A DNA stretch of 64,000 nucleotides from Zonotrichia leucophrys gambelii (GCF_028769735.1 NC_088170.1:66875085-66939084); one strand, 5' to 3'; positions 12,212-25,469 are shown, counted from the first letter of the stretch. Notes: generated by a model not told the origin, from the letters alone. Numbers and translations are program-made.

Positions 12212-15200
12212 TTGAGCTCCATTTTCTAGACTCTCATAAATAAACTCTGGTAAAATTTTTTATCCATACAAACACCTGAAAATAAATGAAATCCTGAAAA
12301 GTTAGATGAAAGTATTTTTATTACTGATTTTAAACTGTGCTTCTCTGTGCATAACGTATATTTTCACCCAGATACAAAAATGAGAGACAGAAACTTGCCA
12401 GCCTATTTCACATTCGAAGCAGACACACCAGAGTCACAAAACCAGATTGTTTTGCCCGTAACTGGAAGGCTGAAGAGCAAAATCTCATTAAGATTGGTAT
12501 ATGGAAGGAGGTTTACAAGCCATGCATATCCATGAACAGGTTAGTTTAAATGCCTGAGAAATAGATGGCTTTTCAAATATGTGGCTGACAGTCATGGGTT
12601 CAGAAATACAAACTAAGATGAACTAAAAGCTTGATACTCAGAAATAGATCTGTCTGGGAAATGGTGTTATGGAGAAATGAATCTGCATTCCAGGAGGACT
12701 GCTTCTTAAAACCAGTTCTGATCTTCCCATGGTTTGGTAACATGGGTTTATCCCTGGCATCCCGGTGGATTTGGGTCTGTTGCATGTGTTCTCACACAGC
12801 ACCTCTGAAAATCTGATTTGCATGAAGTAATGCTTGCCTAAAGTATTTAAAAGATTTGTCAACAGGAGGAATATTACTGCTGAAGGAATATTCAAAAGGC
12901 TTAGGCTTTCATGCGGTGCGCTCTGTAAAATCACACTTGCTCGTGAAAGTAAAGCACATCTTTGCAGTGTTTATTTCCAACAGCAAGTAGTTGGTGCCAT
13001 TTTCAGATTTTGTTTGGTTACAATTGTCTGCTATAGATATTATTTGCCCCTCTTGCTTTCTAGACCCTCTCAATGCCAGGTAAATGCATACATGCAGAGG
13101 AGAAGGTGGAAACAGAACTTACCCTTGTTGTTTGCTGCCAGTCCTTAGATTTCTCCTGAAAGCCAGGAGGAAAAACCCAAGACTAGGTTCTAACAGTCTT
13201 GGTTTTATAGTTTGGACTGGTATCTCATGGGTATTTACTCGATAGTTCATCTGAAAAATTAAGAATTGCCTTATTGAATGAATCTCTAAGCAGGTAATTG
13301 TTGGTCTGTATCCTCTGATAAGACCACACTGGCCTTGACTGGATACTGAAAATAGCATAGATGTATGAAGTCATTTATTTAATTATTAATTCAAGGTTAG
13401 AACGCTAGTAGAAAAATGAACACAAGCTATTGCTAAGAAGATATTAAGCAATCAAAATATTCTGGTTTTATACTAAATAAGTTCCTAATAAACACGACAC
13501 AGACCAAATATAGAAGAACAAAAGACACAAAATCATTGCAAATTAAGTCCATTTTTCATTAAGTTTGTCACATGTGAACTCAGGTATGTTTGAACTTTGC
13601 AGTCATTGCAGTGCATTCAAAAAATAATACTGCAAAAATTTCCATGACTTCAATAGAATCTCTATTGTATTAGCAAGTAAACTCTCCAGTGGCCAAAATA
13701 ATATCTGTAAATACCCATGAATTTTGACCCAAAATGTGGCAACCTGGCATGATTAAAAGCTTTAGATTCTCAAAGAGCAACATGACTAAAGCAGGACTGT
13801 AGCTTTGAGTGGCACCTCACTGGTTTCATTTGCCAGTATTGTTATTTTCCAAGGCAATATTTGATTTACAAGAAAAATGCTTTTAAGTCCCACAGTAGGT
13901 CCTACAATGTATCCACAAGTATAAAACCCTCAAATTGCCATCATTTGTCAAATGCTAAAGCCGTACCTGAGACTATTCAGTGGCAAAGTAGGAATCTAAT
14001 GATGTCAGCAGGAAGGAGGGAGGTGAGATTTATAGAGGTTTTAGAGGCGATACCTCTTGTCTCTCCTCCCTTGTCCCCCTTCTGGCTCCCTTTAATTCAG
14101 CACTTTGGCCACAGTAATGCAGTTAAGCTTCAGTTTATGGCACAGATGCCTCATAAGTCCAGTCTCCATGATTTCATTGAAAGCTCTCTCACGTTAGTAA
14201 TTTGAATTGATTTTAAATTCCGAATTATTGTGAAGACGTTGAAATGCAGAGCTTTAATGTTAACCCAACTCTCTCCTTATGCTACTCTTTCCCTCCCAAA
14301 CTGTCATGGTTTTTCCCTTGCTTACACAATAATTTTCTTGATTTTTTTTTCCCTGGCTGTGGCTAAGGTTCAAACACAGCAGGAAAGCATTTTTGGATGG
14401 AAATAATAATGAATGCAACCTAGATTTGAAATAAATTACATACGAATGTGAACAACACTTTATGGATAGGTGATTACGCCAAACTAATGTTTTCCATTTC
14501 TGTTTACTTAATATAATTCCAAGTTGTAAAATAAAAAGTATAAAAACCCTAGATGGTCATTCACAGACTGTGGTCATGGGAGTATCCTAGCACAGAACTG
14601 TTTTAGTCAGCGTTGTCCAAGAGCTATGGAGTGCCAGGTGCAAAACTCTGGTTGTTCTAAATAAGCTAAGTGTTGTTTTCAGCAGTTAACTTCATTTTGT
14701 AAAGATCCTAGCTCAAGTACAGTCAAGGTTTTGTCTACCATTTGTTTCAGGAGTCTGGATCAGATCCTTAAATCAGAGCCAAATGTGAATAAAAGCAGTA
14801 AATTCTTTGGCAATAAATCCTCAGTAATCTGCATTACTCAAAGATGGGACCTGCTGGAACATCTTCATAACATTCTTTTGCCTTCCTTCCCCTCATGTGC
14901 AGCATATTGCAGTAATCAATTAACATGATGGAATATTCCTGTGCTGAGACCTTCTTGTAACTCACATATGGTCAGAATTTAATCTTAATAGCAGAGGTTT
15001 TTGGGTTGTCCTTTTTTTTTTTTTTTTAGAAGCTGAACTCATCCTGTGCATTAGTGATTATGGAAAACTAAGGTTTTAGAGTGATATTGTTGTTTTCAGC
15101 CTGTTGGTGTTGAATATTTGGAGAAGTTAGGTACTTGGACAGGACTGAGCATTGTTCACCTGCATGTAAGCCACCAAAGTGGGCAAGCAGAAATGGAAGT

Positions 15201-16029
15201 TCCAACTTTTGCTCTTCAAAATGGCCTTGCTGTGCCTCTTTAGAGCCAACATATATAAGCAAAGTTGTTGATCTCTTGATCTTGTTTAAATAATTTACTC
15301 TTGCCCATCTCAACCCACCCTTTGTCTGCCTTAATAACTCAAAAGATTGATTCCACTGTAGCAAAGTAGGAAATTCTGGCTTATAACCTGATAGACCTTG
15401 GTTCATACAAAGAAAGGACAGTAGGCGATCTTGTGTCTCTTTCTGATTTTAAGGGTTCTCTAGAAGAGTTGGAAAGTGTCGCAGGAAGTCATAACTGGAG
15501 CTTTGTCTGAGTGCATTCACCATGATTATAAAGTTGAATGCCTGGACGATCACTACTCTGCAACCAGTAACATCAAAACTCCCTGACCAAGTTCCTCTGT
15601 AGAGTTGTAGAAATTGAATTTATTGTGCTTAGTAGACAATAGTCTTGGAATAAAACTGATTACAAACAAATTCTGATTTTTTTTAAGCTTAATAATAAAT
15701 TGGCCTTTCATGTTCTTTAGGTTTTTTTCTATATTGAGCAAGAGAGTACAACATAATCCCTACTGTTCTTTCTGAATAGATATGGGGAGGTTCAGAAATT
15801 GCGTGGTCCATGTCTATTCCAGCAGAGGGTGGCAGTACACTGCCACACTCCCAGAGTAAAGGAAAAGTTGTGCAGTAACATTTATGCCTTCTGTCTTCAA
15901 GGGAAGAATACATCCAGCAGATGAATATGTTTTGGGAGATGGGAGATGGGAATTGGACTGGGAAAGTAATCCCCAAATCGCTTCAGTGACCTTGCTCAAT
16001 CCACTCAATCTCCATCTCGCTTTCATCTG
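11439..16029. other. AT-rich unique sequence, no gene seen
   Basis: About 4.6 kb without a supportable gene. It contains the T40 homopolymer at 12170-12209 and a T-run near 15011-15027. Open frames reach 114 codons (13861-14205, plus) and 112 codons (15068-15406, minus), none recognisable. A weak CR1-like patch at 11575-11625 was considered but not called. Confidence 0.55.
12153..12209. repeat. Poly-T tract with T40 core
   Basis: A T-rich tract begins at about 12153 and ends in an uninterrupted run of 40 T at 12170-12209. Such a run can be the poly-A tail of a minus-strand retrocopy, but the following sequence matches no gene or SINE that I know, so it is listed only as a homopolymer. The exact length should be treated as uncertain, because homopolymers are prone to sequencing error. 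Confidence 0.9.
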
Positions 16030-16220
16030 AAATATTTTTCTTCCGTAATTACCATCAGCTGATGACTACAAACCGCGATAAAGCTCCCGAGAATAATCGC
16101 CTAAGAGAATGAATATGGATATCTGAAAATGGGAATCTCTCCTGATTAACTGATGATACCAGAACCATTAACTTCATCACTAGCAGCAGAACAGTCACCA
16201 ACAGTGTTAAGCAGGATAAA
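16030..16220. promoter_or_regulatory. Candidate conserved non-coding element
   Basis: A 12-bp perfect palindrome containing an E-box, CATCAGCTGATG, lies at 16053-16064. It is followed by five CpGs between 16071 and 16100, notable in AT-rich, CpG-poor flanks. TAATT (16046-16050) and ATTAACTGATGAT-type motifs are also present. No coding signal. The combination is typical of developmental enhancers, but this is inference from motif content only. Confidence 0.35.
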
Positions 16221-19200
16221 CTCTGGAAGGCAAAAAGGGGCACTCTGTGGCAGGAAGGATTTCCATGGCACTATGGACATCCTAATGGTCTCTTGCCTTT
16301 CCTCTGTCCAGTTTTGCTACTTTGTTAGTATTCTTCAAAATTTGAAATACCTTGTCATCTCTTCAGCAGAATGTGGATTTCTCTGTTAGACTTCCCTTCA
16401 GTTTTTATTTTCTTAAATCCTTTTTTTTTTTTTTAAACAGAAAGCAGTTGGGAAGTTGTTCACAGGCCAGCAAAAGAGGCAGGATGTATTTTTTCCCTTT
16501 TGGAAAAATCTTCTGGATTGACAGAAAAAGTAGCAACTGGCACAGCCTACTTTAAATTACTGCAGAAAAAATACTTTAACACATTGTCAAACTTCAGACC
16601 TTGGTGACTCAAGTTTCTATATTTTTTGGATGTGAAGAAATTTCAGTGTAAGAAGAAATCAGTGCATAATGGGAAGGAATGCTCCTTCATTATGCTAATA
16701 ATGAAAAATTATTTGTATACAGAGCATGATTTCTTTAATGCGCTTTTATTTCCCCTCAAGAATTTAAACCAAAGGATTATGCAGGTCAAGAAGAACTTGA
16801 AGAACAAAAGCCATTCATGATCAAGCTCTCAATATGGACTTACATTAGTAAAAACATTTGAATAACATTTTTTATAACAGTAATCTAAGTAGCTTATGTT
16901 AACTTCTCTAGTAACCAAAGCCAAGAATAATTTTTGCGCATTCTTTCAGTAGACATTCATTATTTAAATATGTAAAATATGGAGGCAGTGTTCTGGAACT
17001 TCTTTTTATTAAGAGGAAAGAAGCTGGAAATGATGCCAGGAAATTTAGGTGAGGAATGGCATGCCCCTTCTCAAAAAGAAGAGATTTTTTCAGAGAATTA
17101 AGGGAATTAAATATTTCCAGTCAAAATGGTTGTCAATAATAATTCCTTACCTTCATCTGCCTTAGTAGATTTCAAAGTGTTTGAGACACTTAAGAGTAAG
17201 TGTCACCTGTGAGTAGCTTCCTCTATAACTTCTTGTAACATCCCCAGCTATCCCTACAGGAGGTGACTTGATTTTCAGCAGGGTTTTTAACTAGCAACTA
17301 ACAAGCATAAAGTGATGAAATATGAAAAAAAAAAACCAAACCAGGGTGATCAGAAGCTCAAAAAAAATTGTCTGGTTATCATTAAGATTACTTTATGTAT
17401 CAGTTTAGGGTTCTTTGAGGGAGGGGGAAACAGAGTGTGCAGCACTGGAGTCCTTAATGGCTCCTCTACACTATTGAACCCTACTTGGTTCAATAGAAAT
17501 AATAGAAAACCTTGTAGCAAAATTTCATTGAAGAATAAACAGGACTGTAGGAGAAAAAGGAATTTTTTAGAACATTCATTTTAACGAAATAAAAAACAAC
17601 TGGGAAGGAGTGAAAGTTTCTTGAGAAGAACCAGCCTGTCTCATGGCAGAATAGATTAAAAATCTGTTTCACTCATATAACTCTGAAAACCCATGATTGA
17701 AAACTCTAGCCTTGAGAAGTTACAATACATCATGAGAAAAAGGTGAGTCAACGTGTAATGTTTCAATTATAGGGTTCTCAGGAGTACACAGGTGGTATAA
17801 TAAATAAGGTCATGGTCTTTCCATCAGCAGAATCCCTGGTATGTCTGCAGTTGCCTTGAATGGGAAGAAATAATATTTTTGATTGTTAAGAGTCCAAAGC
17901 TCAGAGGAGATCAATTTAATATTCTGAAAGTTAAATAAAGATTTGTTGTGTAATGAGTTCTTATGGTATTTATATAATCTGGTCTGTGTGGTGGTCATCT
18001 GGACCATGGGGGTGATCAATATATGCAATATATTTTTATAGATATCCTCCCCCCATCCAATTATTATTTCAAACAAGTGGTTCTCAACAAACATTTTTTT
18101 CCCCCTGTTCTTGACCTTCTTGCGATAGATCAGCAAATTGAATAGGTTCCCAGTAGGGCTACACACCAAACCTAGATTGGTGTGTAAAATTGCTAGATTT
18201 TACCCTGACCCGAGAGTTTGTGGAGTTGATTCTATTCCCAGCTTTGCCATCATCTTTGCTTGTTAGGCTATTCCCCTCATCTTTCCACATCTGTATTCTG
18301 CCTCCACAGCTTTTATTCCCCACTTTGCTTTATCTGTTTACACAAGAGCTCCTACAGGCTCTTGTCTTTTGCTGTTGTTGAGGCTTTGGCCTGAGCCAGC
18401 ACTAATATTCAGAGCCTTGAATGGAAATTTCCATTAGGAATTAAAAATTATTGTAAGTTCAGGTGATTCCTTGATTTCTTCAGCTCATGTGCATCCATTA
18501 CTAATGACATGCTGACCAACACAATGTAGTAACAAATGTGAAATGGGTTACTGATTTGACAGAACTTTTTCTAGCACAAAATCTATTCAAGAGTGGTCTG
18601 TACTCCAATGGAATAGGAATGTGACTTTTAAGGGGCTTACAATTAAAGAACCACCTTGAGAAAACATCTGCTTGACTAGAAAGGTAGGAACAGACTGAGG
18701 AAGGAAGTGCTAGAAAATCTTCATTTTCCATTCCTATCTCTGATTTCTTGATTTCCTAGGCACTGAGCAAATTCCAAAAGGAAAATCACCCCTAGTAGGG
18801 GAGTAGCAAAACTGGCATTGAAGGAGCACAAGCTCACTTTAGGCATAAACAGCCTAACAAGGAATTCTGCACTGTTGGTTTGATCAAAGAGTCTGCAGGT
18901 CATTTATCCAAGGGATTCCAGGCAGGAGGGGCTCAGTGTCCATGGCTATCCATGCACTGTGGTGATCTATTTAATCTTCCTTTTCTGGTATCTTCTGCCC
19001 CTGTTAAAACTTGAAAATTCCTTGAAGAACCACCGTCTACTTCCTTGTTGGTAGTTCAGTAGCAAACCTCTGGAACATGACTGCTCCTATTCTTTAGAGG
19101 ACATTACACATAGATAAACTACTCCCAGGAGGTTAGTAGTAGATTATGCAACAACTTCAAGGAAAAACAACAATGTCATTTCACTTTAACTTTCAAAATG

Positions 19201-20334
19201 GTAAATACAAGATAGATAGGATTTTCAAACTCCCCATACCTAATTAATTCCTAGCAAATGTATTCGGCACATTATTTTGAGGGTATTTTCAATATATTCA
19301 GATACATTTATCTCTCAGGTTACTCATTGAATACACACACCTGATATAGATTATTATTGAGGGAGCCTTATTATCTTTTTCATTTCCTGATCTTGTGCAA
19401 TAAAATTCCTAACCTTAATGTTGTATTGATGCTTTTTTTTTTTTTTTATTTTAAAATGCTATCCTAATTTAAAATGAAGTTAAAGAAGTTTTTGGGATTT
19501 ATTTATTTAAGCTAATAGTATTGACAGATCCAGTGTCCTTTTACCTCTAAGGCTGTTCTCTTCTGAGTTAGCAAATGAGAGAATGCTTTTAATCACCTAT
19601 TTAAAGCTAGGAGAGTATCCTGAGACCTAATTGCTATTATATCATCATTCAGGACAAAGGAAAAACAACATTATTTTGTAATCATTGATCTTCTATATCG
19701 TTAAATCCAAAATATTCTTAATTAGGCAGAGAACAAGACATGGTTAATACAACTGTGTGGCACTATCTGATTTTGTAGCTACTCTTCCCCTGCCTTGCCT
19801 GCTGCAGAAGGGGAGAAAGTTCTTTTGCTCAATGAAAAATGCCCATCAAAACTCAGAGAAAGCCAAGAGAGATGGTGTTGTCCAACTTTATCTACCTGTC
19901 ATTAAGATTTTTGAAAAGAGACAAAAATGTTGCATTCTCTTTGACATAGTCTAAATCATTACAGATTTGTTGACACTCACACGGTTGCTTTGGTGGCAAC
20001 AGAGGAAAGTTTTCAAAGTGGTTGTCAGACAAGAGGAAGACGTATTTGTGAGTGGAAAAGACAAAAGGGAAAATAGATTTACAGAATATACAGAGAGTTG
20101 CTTTCATTTATTTTTTCCCCTTTGTGTGTTTTTTTAACTAAGAAATGCCACATGCTCTAAAGAGATGCATGAGACAAATACAAGCAAACTGCTCATAAAA
20201 TTCCATTTTTTAAAATTTCTGTTCCAGGAACACCTTCCTCATCACAGGGGTGTTAATTTCATCTGGTTGGCAGCTGTGGAAAATAACCTATGTATTTAAG
20301 CAGCAAAAACAGAGATAGGAGCATTCACATAATG
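16221..20334. other. AT-rich unique sequence, no gene seen
   Basis: No gene, RNA gene or clear transposon is visible. T-runs at 16421-16434 and 19433-19448 and an A-run near 17324 are simple homopolymers. The longest open frame (17810-18169, minus, 119 codons) is rich in lysine, asparagine and isoleucine, as expected from AT-rich non-coding DNA. Confidence 0.55.
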
Positions 20335-20490
20335 AAATCTATTTTCTATTTGAATCTAAAGTCCAAGTGCTGTCCCTTTAAAGGAGACCTTGCTATCTTG
20401 ATAAAGAAAACTAATGACGTGGCCTTTCTGGGGCTAGCCACATAATAGCCATGGTGACAAGGACCTCTATCACAGAATAAAGCAGAAGAT
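20335..20490. promoter_or_regulatory. Candidate conserved non-coding element
   Basis: The stretch holds TTTAAA, GATAA, a CRE half-site-like TGACGT at 20415-20420, GCTAGC, and CCATGGTGAC, which resembles one half of an RFX X-box, all within about 110 bp and without an open frame. It lies between AT-rich flanks. Functional meaning is inferred only from the density of motif-like words. Confidence 0.25.
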
Positions 20491-20900
20491 AAATGAGATT
20501 TTTCTAATATCCATTTCACCCATTGTTCACAAGTGTCATGAGATACAGCTTCTATTTATCATGAGATAGTAGATCCTGGGCACTATTTTGTAAAGGAAAC
20601 CTAAATTACAACATTGTGTTATTAAAAGCCTGTAAATACTCTTTAGTCCTTCCCCTTCATTTTGTAACTGTGCCAAAACAAGTGGGTTTTGTTTTTGGGG
20701 TTTTTGTTTTGTTTTGTGGGTTATCATTACGTTTTATTTGTTTAAATAACCTACATTTATACTGCATGTCCACACAGATTTTAGCAATAAAATGAGAATA
20801 CATGTTTCAGTCAGCTTGCCTGAAAACTTGTCCCACCTGCCCCAAAAAGAAGGGTATTTCACCTAGACTTCCTCCTCTCTCAGCTCCTCAGATCTCTTTA

Positions 20901-21590
20901 CAGAATCACAGAACCACAGAATGGGTCAGGTTGGAAGGGGTCACAGTGGCTTGTGTGGTCCAACCTCCTTGCCCATGAAAGCTTATTCCAGAGTAAATGG
21001 CACAGGGATGTGTCCAGACACTTCTGGAATATCTACAGTGAGGGAGACTTCACAGCCTCTCTGCACAATCTGTTCCAGTCCTTGGTCACTGCACAGGACA
21101 GAAATTCTCCCTCATGTTCAGGTGGAACTCCCTGGGCATCAGTTTCTCCTTGGGCATTGATTTTTGCCCTTTGCATCTTGTCCAATTGCTCAGCACCACC
21201 GAGCAGAGCCTGGATCCCTCCTCTGACACTGCAGATGCTGAGAGGCATGGATGAGGTCCCCTCTCAGCTGCCTCTTCTGGAACCTGAGCAGTCCAATCTC
21301 CCTCAGCTTTTCCTTATCAGAGAGATACTCCAGTCCCTTCATCACCTTTGTCACTGTCCACTGGACCTTTTCCAGGATCTCCATGTCTCCTGAGAAGCCC
21401 AGAACTGGGCAGAGCACTCCAGATGTGCCTTGCCAGGGCTGAGCAGAGGGGCAGGGTCACCTCCCTCAGCCTGCTGGCAATGCTCTTCCTAATGCACCTC
21501 AGAATAACCTTCTTGGCCACAAGGGCTCCTGAACAGCTTGGTGCCTCCATGATCCCCAGGCCAGCCCCCAGCCTGTATTGGTGCCCACCT
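20901..21590 (-). mobile_element. CR1 LINE fragment, about 690 bp
   Basis: The longest CR1 piece in the window, in reverse orientation. The plus strand begins CAGAATCACAGAACCACAGA and GGTCAGGTTGGAAGGG. It then carries a CR1 subfamily-type untranslated block (a TTCCAGTCCTTGGTCAC region, TCATGTTCAGGTGGAACT, TTGCCCTTTGCATCTTGTC), followed by the part antisense to the end of ORF2 (CTCCAGTCCCTTCATCACC, CAGAACTGGGCAGAGCAC, TGAGCAGAGGGGCAG). Similarity ends near the CCCCCAGCCTGTATTGGTG block. Open frames at 20953-21393 and others on both strands are parts of this dead element and contain no complete reverse transcriptase domain. Confidence 0.93.
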
Positions 21591-22754
21591 GGAGCTCCTG
21601 GCTGAGATCCACTTACTCACTATATCTACCTGACCTCCAAGACCTAAGCCTTCAAAGATAATGTTAACTTGCATGCAAATAAAGCATATGGTGATATTCA
21701 GACTGTTGGAATTCACAAACATCAACAGCCTAAAACAGTGAGCCAGAAATATGAGCCCCCCAGTTTTAGCTTAATCTGTGGGAGGAGTGTACTGATACTT
21801 CAGTATCAATGATATTATTCAGACATTGATTATTATTCTGGTGAACAGAATGGGGCTTGGCCCACTACATTTCAAAGGGAGAACAGCACTGGGGAATGAA
21901 ATGTGGAGGAAAAGAAGTTCAGAAACAAAGGATGTTAGGGAGAAAGAGGTGGTGAGGTGAAAGAGCAGCCAAGAGGAAAGGTGTGTAATGTGGTTATAAC
22001 AGCAGCTAAATGTAATAATTTACACTGTGCCAGATTTGCCCCTTGGTCAGAGTGACAATGAAAAGAAGCTTCTGTGCAAAATAGGGATGGTTTATACCCC
22101 AGTCTATTGACCCAGTTTCAAAATTTGATGCTCCCTCTCATCTGAATGGCCATGCTTTGTTCTTGGGACTTTTCCAAACCCCTGCACCTTGCAGCAGGTG
22201 CTGAATTTCTTTCTTGTGCACTTTCCGTTCAAATAAATGGTTGGAAAAGCTGTGTAAGATTTTGATTGCTGTTTCAAAGCGTGAAAGGGTCTGTATAATT
22301 TACAACCTGTGCAGCTTTGCTCCTCTGTGGTCACCTCTGGGGTGCCAGGCAGGCCAGCAAAATATCAGCAAACAGTTTTCTGCACAGGTTGAGAGGAAGG
22401 GAAAAATTCTAGTCATGGATATTGGCACAAATCCACTCTCATGAAAACTCCCACTAAATCTTTAATGTCCAGGGAGAACACCTGAAAAAGCCTATGCTTA
22501 AAAACACTGACTTGCAAATTGGATCCTCAATTTAGCTACAAATTTCCATTGTGACCAAAGGAATTGTGCTTGATTTGTGTGTCTCTGTTTCTCTAGAAAG
22601 AGTAAAAAGCTTTCTGCTCCCTATTTGAAGCTGCAAGCTCTTGGCAGTTAGGGGTGGAAAATATTTTGCCCAAATAAAATACCTATAAAGATAATAGCAA
22701 TAGCTGTCTCTCAGGCAATGCTTTTCATCTGCAGATATTAATGCAGTCTGCAAA
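21591..22754. other. Unique sequence, no gene seen
   Basis: No gene is supported; open frames are 78 codons or shorter. A small hairpin, TGATACT-TC-AGTATCA, lies at 21793-21808 within AT-rich sequence. Nothing else stands out. Confidence 0.5.
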
Positions 22755-22880
22755 GTGTCATTATCTTAATTTATAAAAGCAGAAACTGAGGCACAGGAAG
22801 GGAAAATTACGTGTCCAAGGTCATGACAGGATCATCAGTCTGATCTCCCAGGTCCCTCATTTCTGTGCTTTGCTATGTCC
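22755..22880 (-). mobile_element. MIR-like ancient SINE relic
   Basis: The plus strand carries AGAAACTGAGGCACAGGAAG at 22780-22799 and TGTCCAAGGTCATGACAGG shortly after, in the order and spacing of the reverse complement of the MIR/CORE-SINE body (GAAACTGAGGCACAGA ... CCCAAGGTCACACAG). Downstream, TCTGATCTCCCAGGTCCCT and CTGTGCTTTGCTATG fit the MIR 5' part. MIR is an ancient tRNA-derived SINE family shared by amniotes and rare in birds. The copy is diverged and has no TSD that I can see. Confidence 0.75.
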
Positions 22881-25464
22881 CACAATGATGTCTTCCTGGG
22901 ACACATGGAGTAATAGTGATGATAATGAGCACACAGATATCTCCTTTGAAAGGCCTCATCATATATCTGCCTGCATGCAACTCAATTTATACACCTTGGA
23001 AGGATGAAGGCTGAGTCAATATAGCATTAATGCAATACCCTGATGGCTGTTAGCTTCAAAGACACCTTTTTCATGAGAAACAAGACTTTGAAAGGAGAAC
23101 AGTCACGATACACATAAGTGCCACCTTTTAAATTATGATCAAAGCTGAAAAGTGGTGTAAAGTTGTCAAGAGACCTATATATTGGTTTATAGACTGTATT
23201 TACTGGATCCATTGTTTCATGCATGGTGTTTCTAGCCTGCACATTCTAGTGATAGGTTAGAAGAGGAATTGTCTGTTTTTACTCTTGGGACATGAAATGG
23301 AACAAAGGACAGTGATGCAGTTCAGAGTTATAATGAACAGCAGAGACTTAAATAAGTTCCTAATACCAACCTAGACTTACAGAGGGTCACCAGTCTGTCA
23401 GTGATGTGAGATTCCTGACTACCTTTTGGATCTGGGCCATAATATTGTAAGCCTGAGGTGCCTTTTTCTGTCCACTGCATCATCTTCTGTCTCTAATAGC
23501 CTTTCATACCTTTAAAACTTCCTATATCCCCTTAGAATTCTTGGGTTTAGGCTAAATAAACCTGGAAAAATTTATACATTGCCATCATTACTCTTTGGGA
23601 TCTTCCCAGAAGAACTAAAACTAGCCAAAGAACTGCAACTGAGATTTTTGTAGGTATTATATTGTCCTTCTGGGTGGTTTCTGCCCTCTGGGAGCTGTGT
23701 CATCTGTGATTTCATTGGACAGCCTTTACTCCTTTGCTGAGGTTTTAATGGAGACTCCCAATACGATCTAGAGCAGAGCAGAATTTACTGAAAACTCTGC
23801 TTGTTATCTTGCTCTAATTTGATAACAAGTCACTGTTGGTGAATAACTCAAATGATTTTGCCCCTTCCCTCTCCTAATTTTCCCTGTGGGAACATCACAT
23901 AAAGCAATGTCAAAAACAGTACAAAAAGTCAAAAGATTTGCTTTCAACTGCTTCCCCTTTGTCCCCAAACCTTCCCATCCCTGGTGGGAGGCATCTAGAT
24001 TGTTTTGACACAATTTCTGCGTGGTGAATTGATGTCAACATTTGTAAGTACCTAGATGAGTGTGTTTCCATTAAATAGCTCCTAGAGAATAACAAGGTGG
24101 GAGATATTGTAGGGGTTGTCTTCAGCAGCTGGGCCTTGGAGCTCCTTAAAACTGTCCAGAAGGAGAAACAAATGGCAAGATGAGGTCAGAGAACTGCAGA
24201 GTTACAGGGAAAAGCAGGATTTGCCACTTGGCCTGTCATGAGCTGGGGAAAGAAAGAGGAAGATGGAAAGCACATCTGGGACTCACTTACGAGAAGAAAT
24301 TAGGAGCTGTTTAATTTTTTTGAGGATCATTATTTAAAAGGTAGTGACCAACAGAAGGTGCTTCCAGAAAGACTGTGATTACTAATGATGCTCCATCATC
24401 AGTAAGTCTGAAAAGCTACAGCTGGGGGATGCCTCAATTAGATGGACATTCATTAATGTTTAAAATCTGAATCATAATCCCACAGGAGCAAGAACCATCC
24501 CATGTGCAGTGTATGTTTCCTTGAACTTGCCCCAGTAACAAATATATCATATAAATAATTTTTCCTGCACGTGCACACTGCAAAGTGTTCATAAAACAAA
24601 AAAAGTTAGTTATATTACTGCATGCTTGAAGGCTCTCAGATACTGTGTTAGATGTGGTGTAACAGGTGAATGGAATGGGAGTTTTCCAAGAAAAACTTCC
24701 CTGGGAAAAAAAATCATAACTAAAATTTTCTTCAACTTTTATCTGAGACAGTTCAGAATACCTTACCATAGTCAAAAATACAACACCATGAATTGAAAAT
24801 TGTATTTGCCTTTAAAAGAAAATCAAGATGTTTAGGTGTTATATTTTGTTACCCAGTGAGACTTTCATAACTTTCATGCCAATCACCAAGAGACAATACA
24901 AAGAAAATAATATTTGCTTCTAGACAATACATATTTTAGTGGTTTATGACTAATTATAAACCTGCAAAGGTGCTATATGTGACACTGCTGAAGCTTATTC
25001 ATCACAACAATGTCAGAGAAAGCAATTTCTGGAAATGTAGTTTGTTATTTGGTTTGTCTTCAGTTATAAAGTGGAATAGAGAACAATTTCAGACCCCCTT
25101 CAGTTTGCACAGATTTCTGCTGAACACAGAGGAAATATCATTATGATTTGCATGTGCAATACAGCCTGAAGAAGCTTCTTGGCAGGCTATGATCTCTAGG
25201 CTCCTGCTTTGGGGCTGTTAAGGCATCCAAATGATCAATTTTAAAGCTACTTCTTGAACTCTCTGCTCTACAGTAGGAGAACATTGTGCAGTTTCCTCTG
25301 TGGTCACAAGGTGGACAGGAGTTATTGGTCTTTCAGAGTGCACTATTGGTGTTATAAAACATTGTACATTGATATTTCAAGGCAAAGAAACTAGAAGGTT
25401 GACTGGAAAATATTTAGTGTTATCTGCATGCGATACTTGTCTCCATGGGTGACTTGCTGGGATC
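22881..25464. other. Unique sequence, no gene seen
   Basis: About 2.6 kb without a recognised repeat or gene. The longest open frame (24434-24775, minus, 113 codons) has no recognisable domain. It is directly followed by the target-site copy of the LTR insertion at 25465. Confidence 0.5.
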
Positions 25465-25469
25465 TGAAC
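25465..25469. repeat. Target-site duplication, left copy (TGAAC)
   Basis: Five-base direct repeat immediately before the LTR TG terminus, identical to 26064-26068. It marks the original insertion site. Confidence 0.85.

Noticed and set aside
12210..12600. Processed pseudogene upstream of the poly-T tract
   Set aside because: Minus-strand sequence after the tract matches no gene that I recognise and shows no flanking duplication.
14303..14400. CTGTCATGGTTTTTCCC resembling the start of an avian LTR
   Set aside because: No matching LTR interior, no CA end and no target duplication found.
17810..18169. 119-codon minus-strand frame
   Set aside because: Lysine/asparagine/isoleucine-rich translation of AT-rich sequence, no domain.
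20953..21393. 146-codon plus-strand open frame as a gene
   Set aside because: It lies entirely inside an antisense CR1 fragment and is the wrong strand of a transposon.
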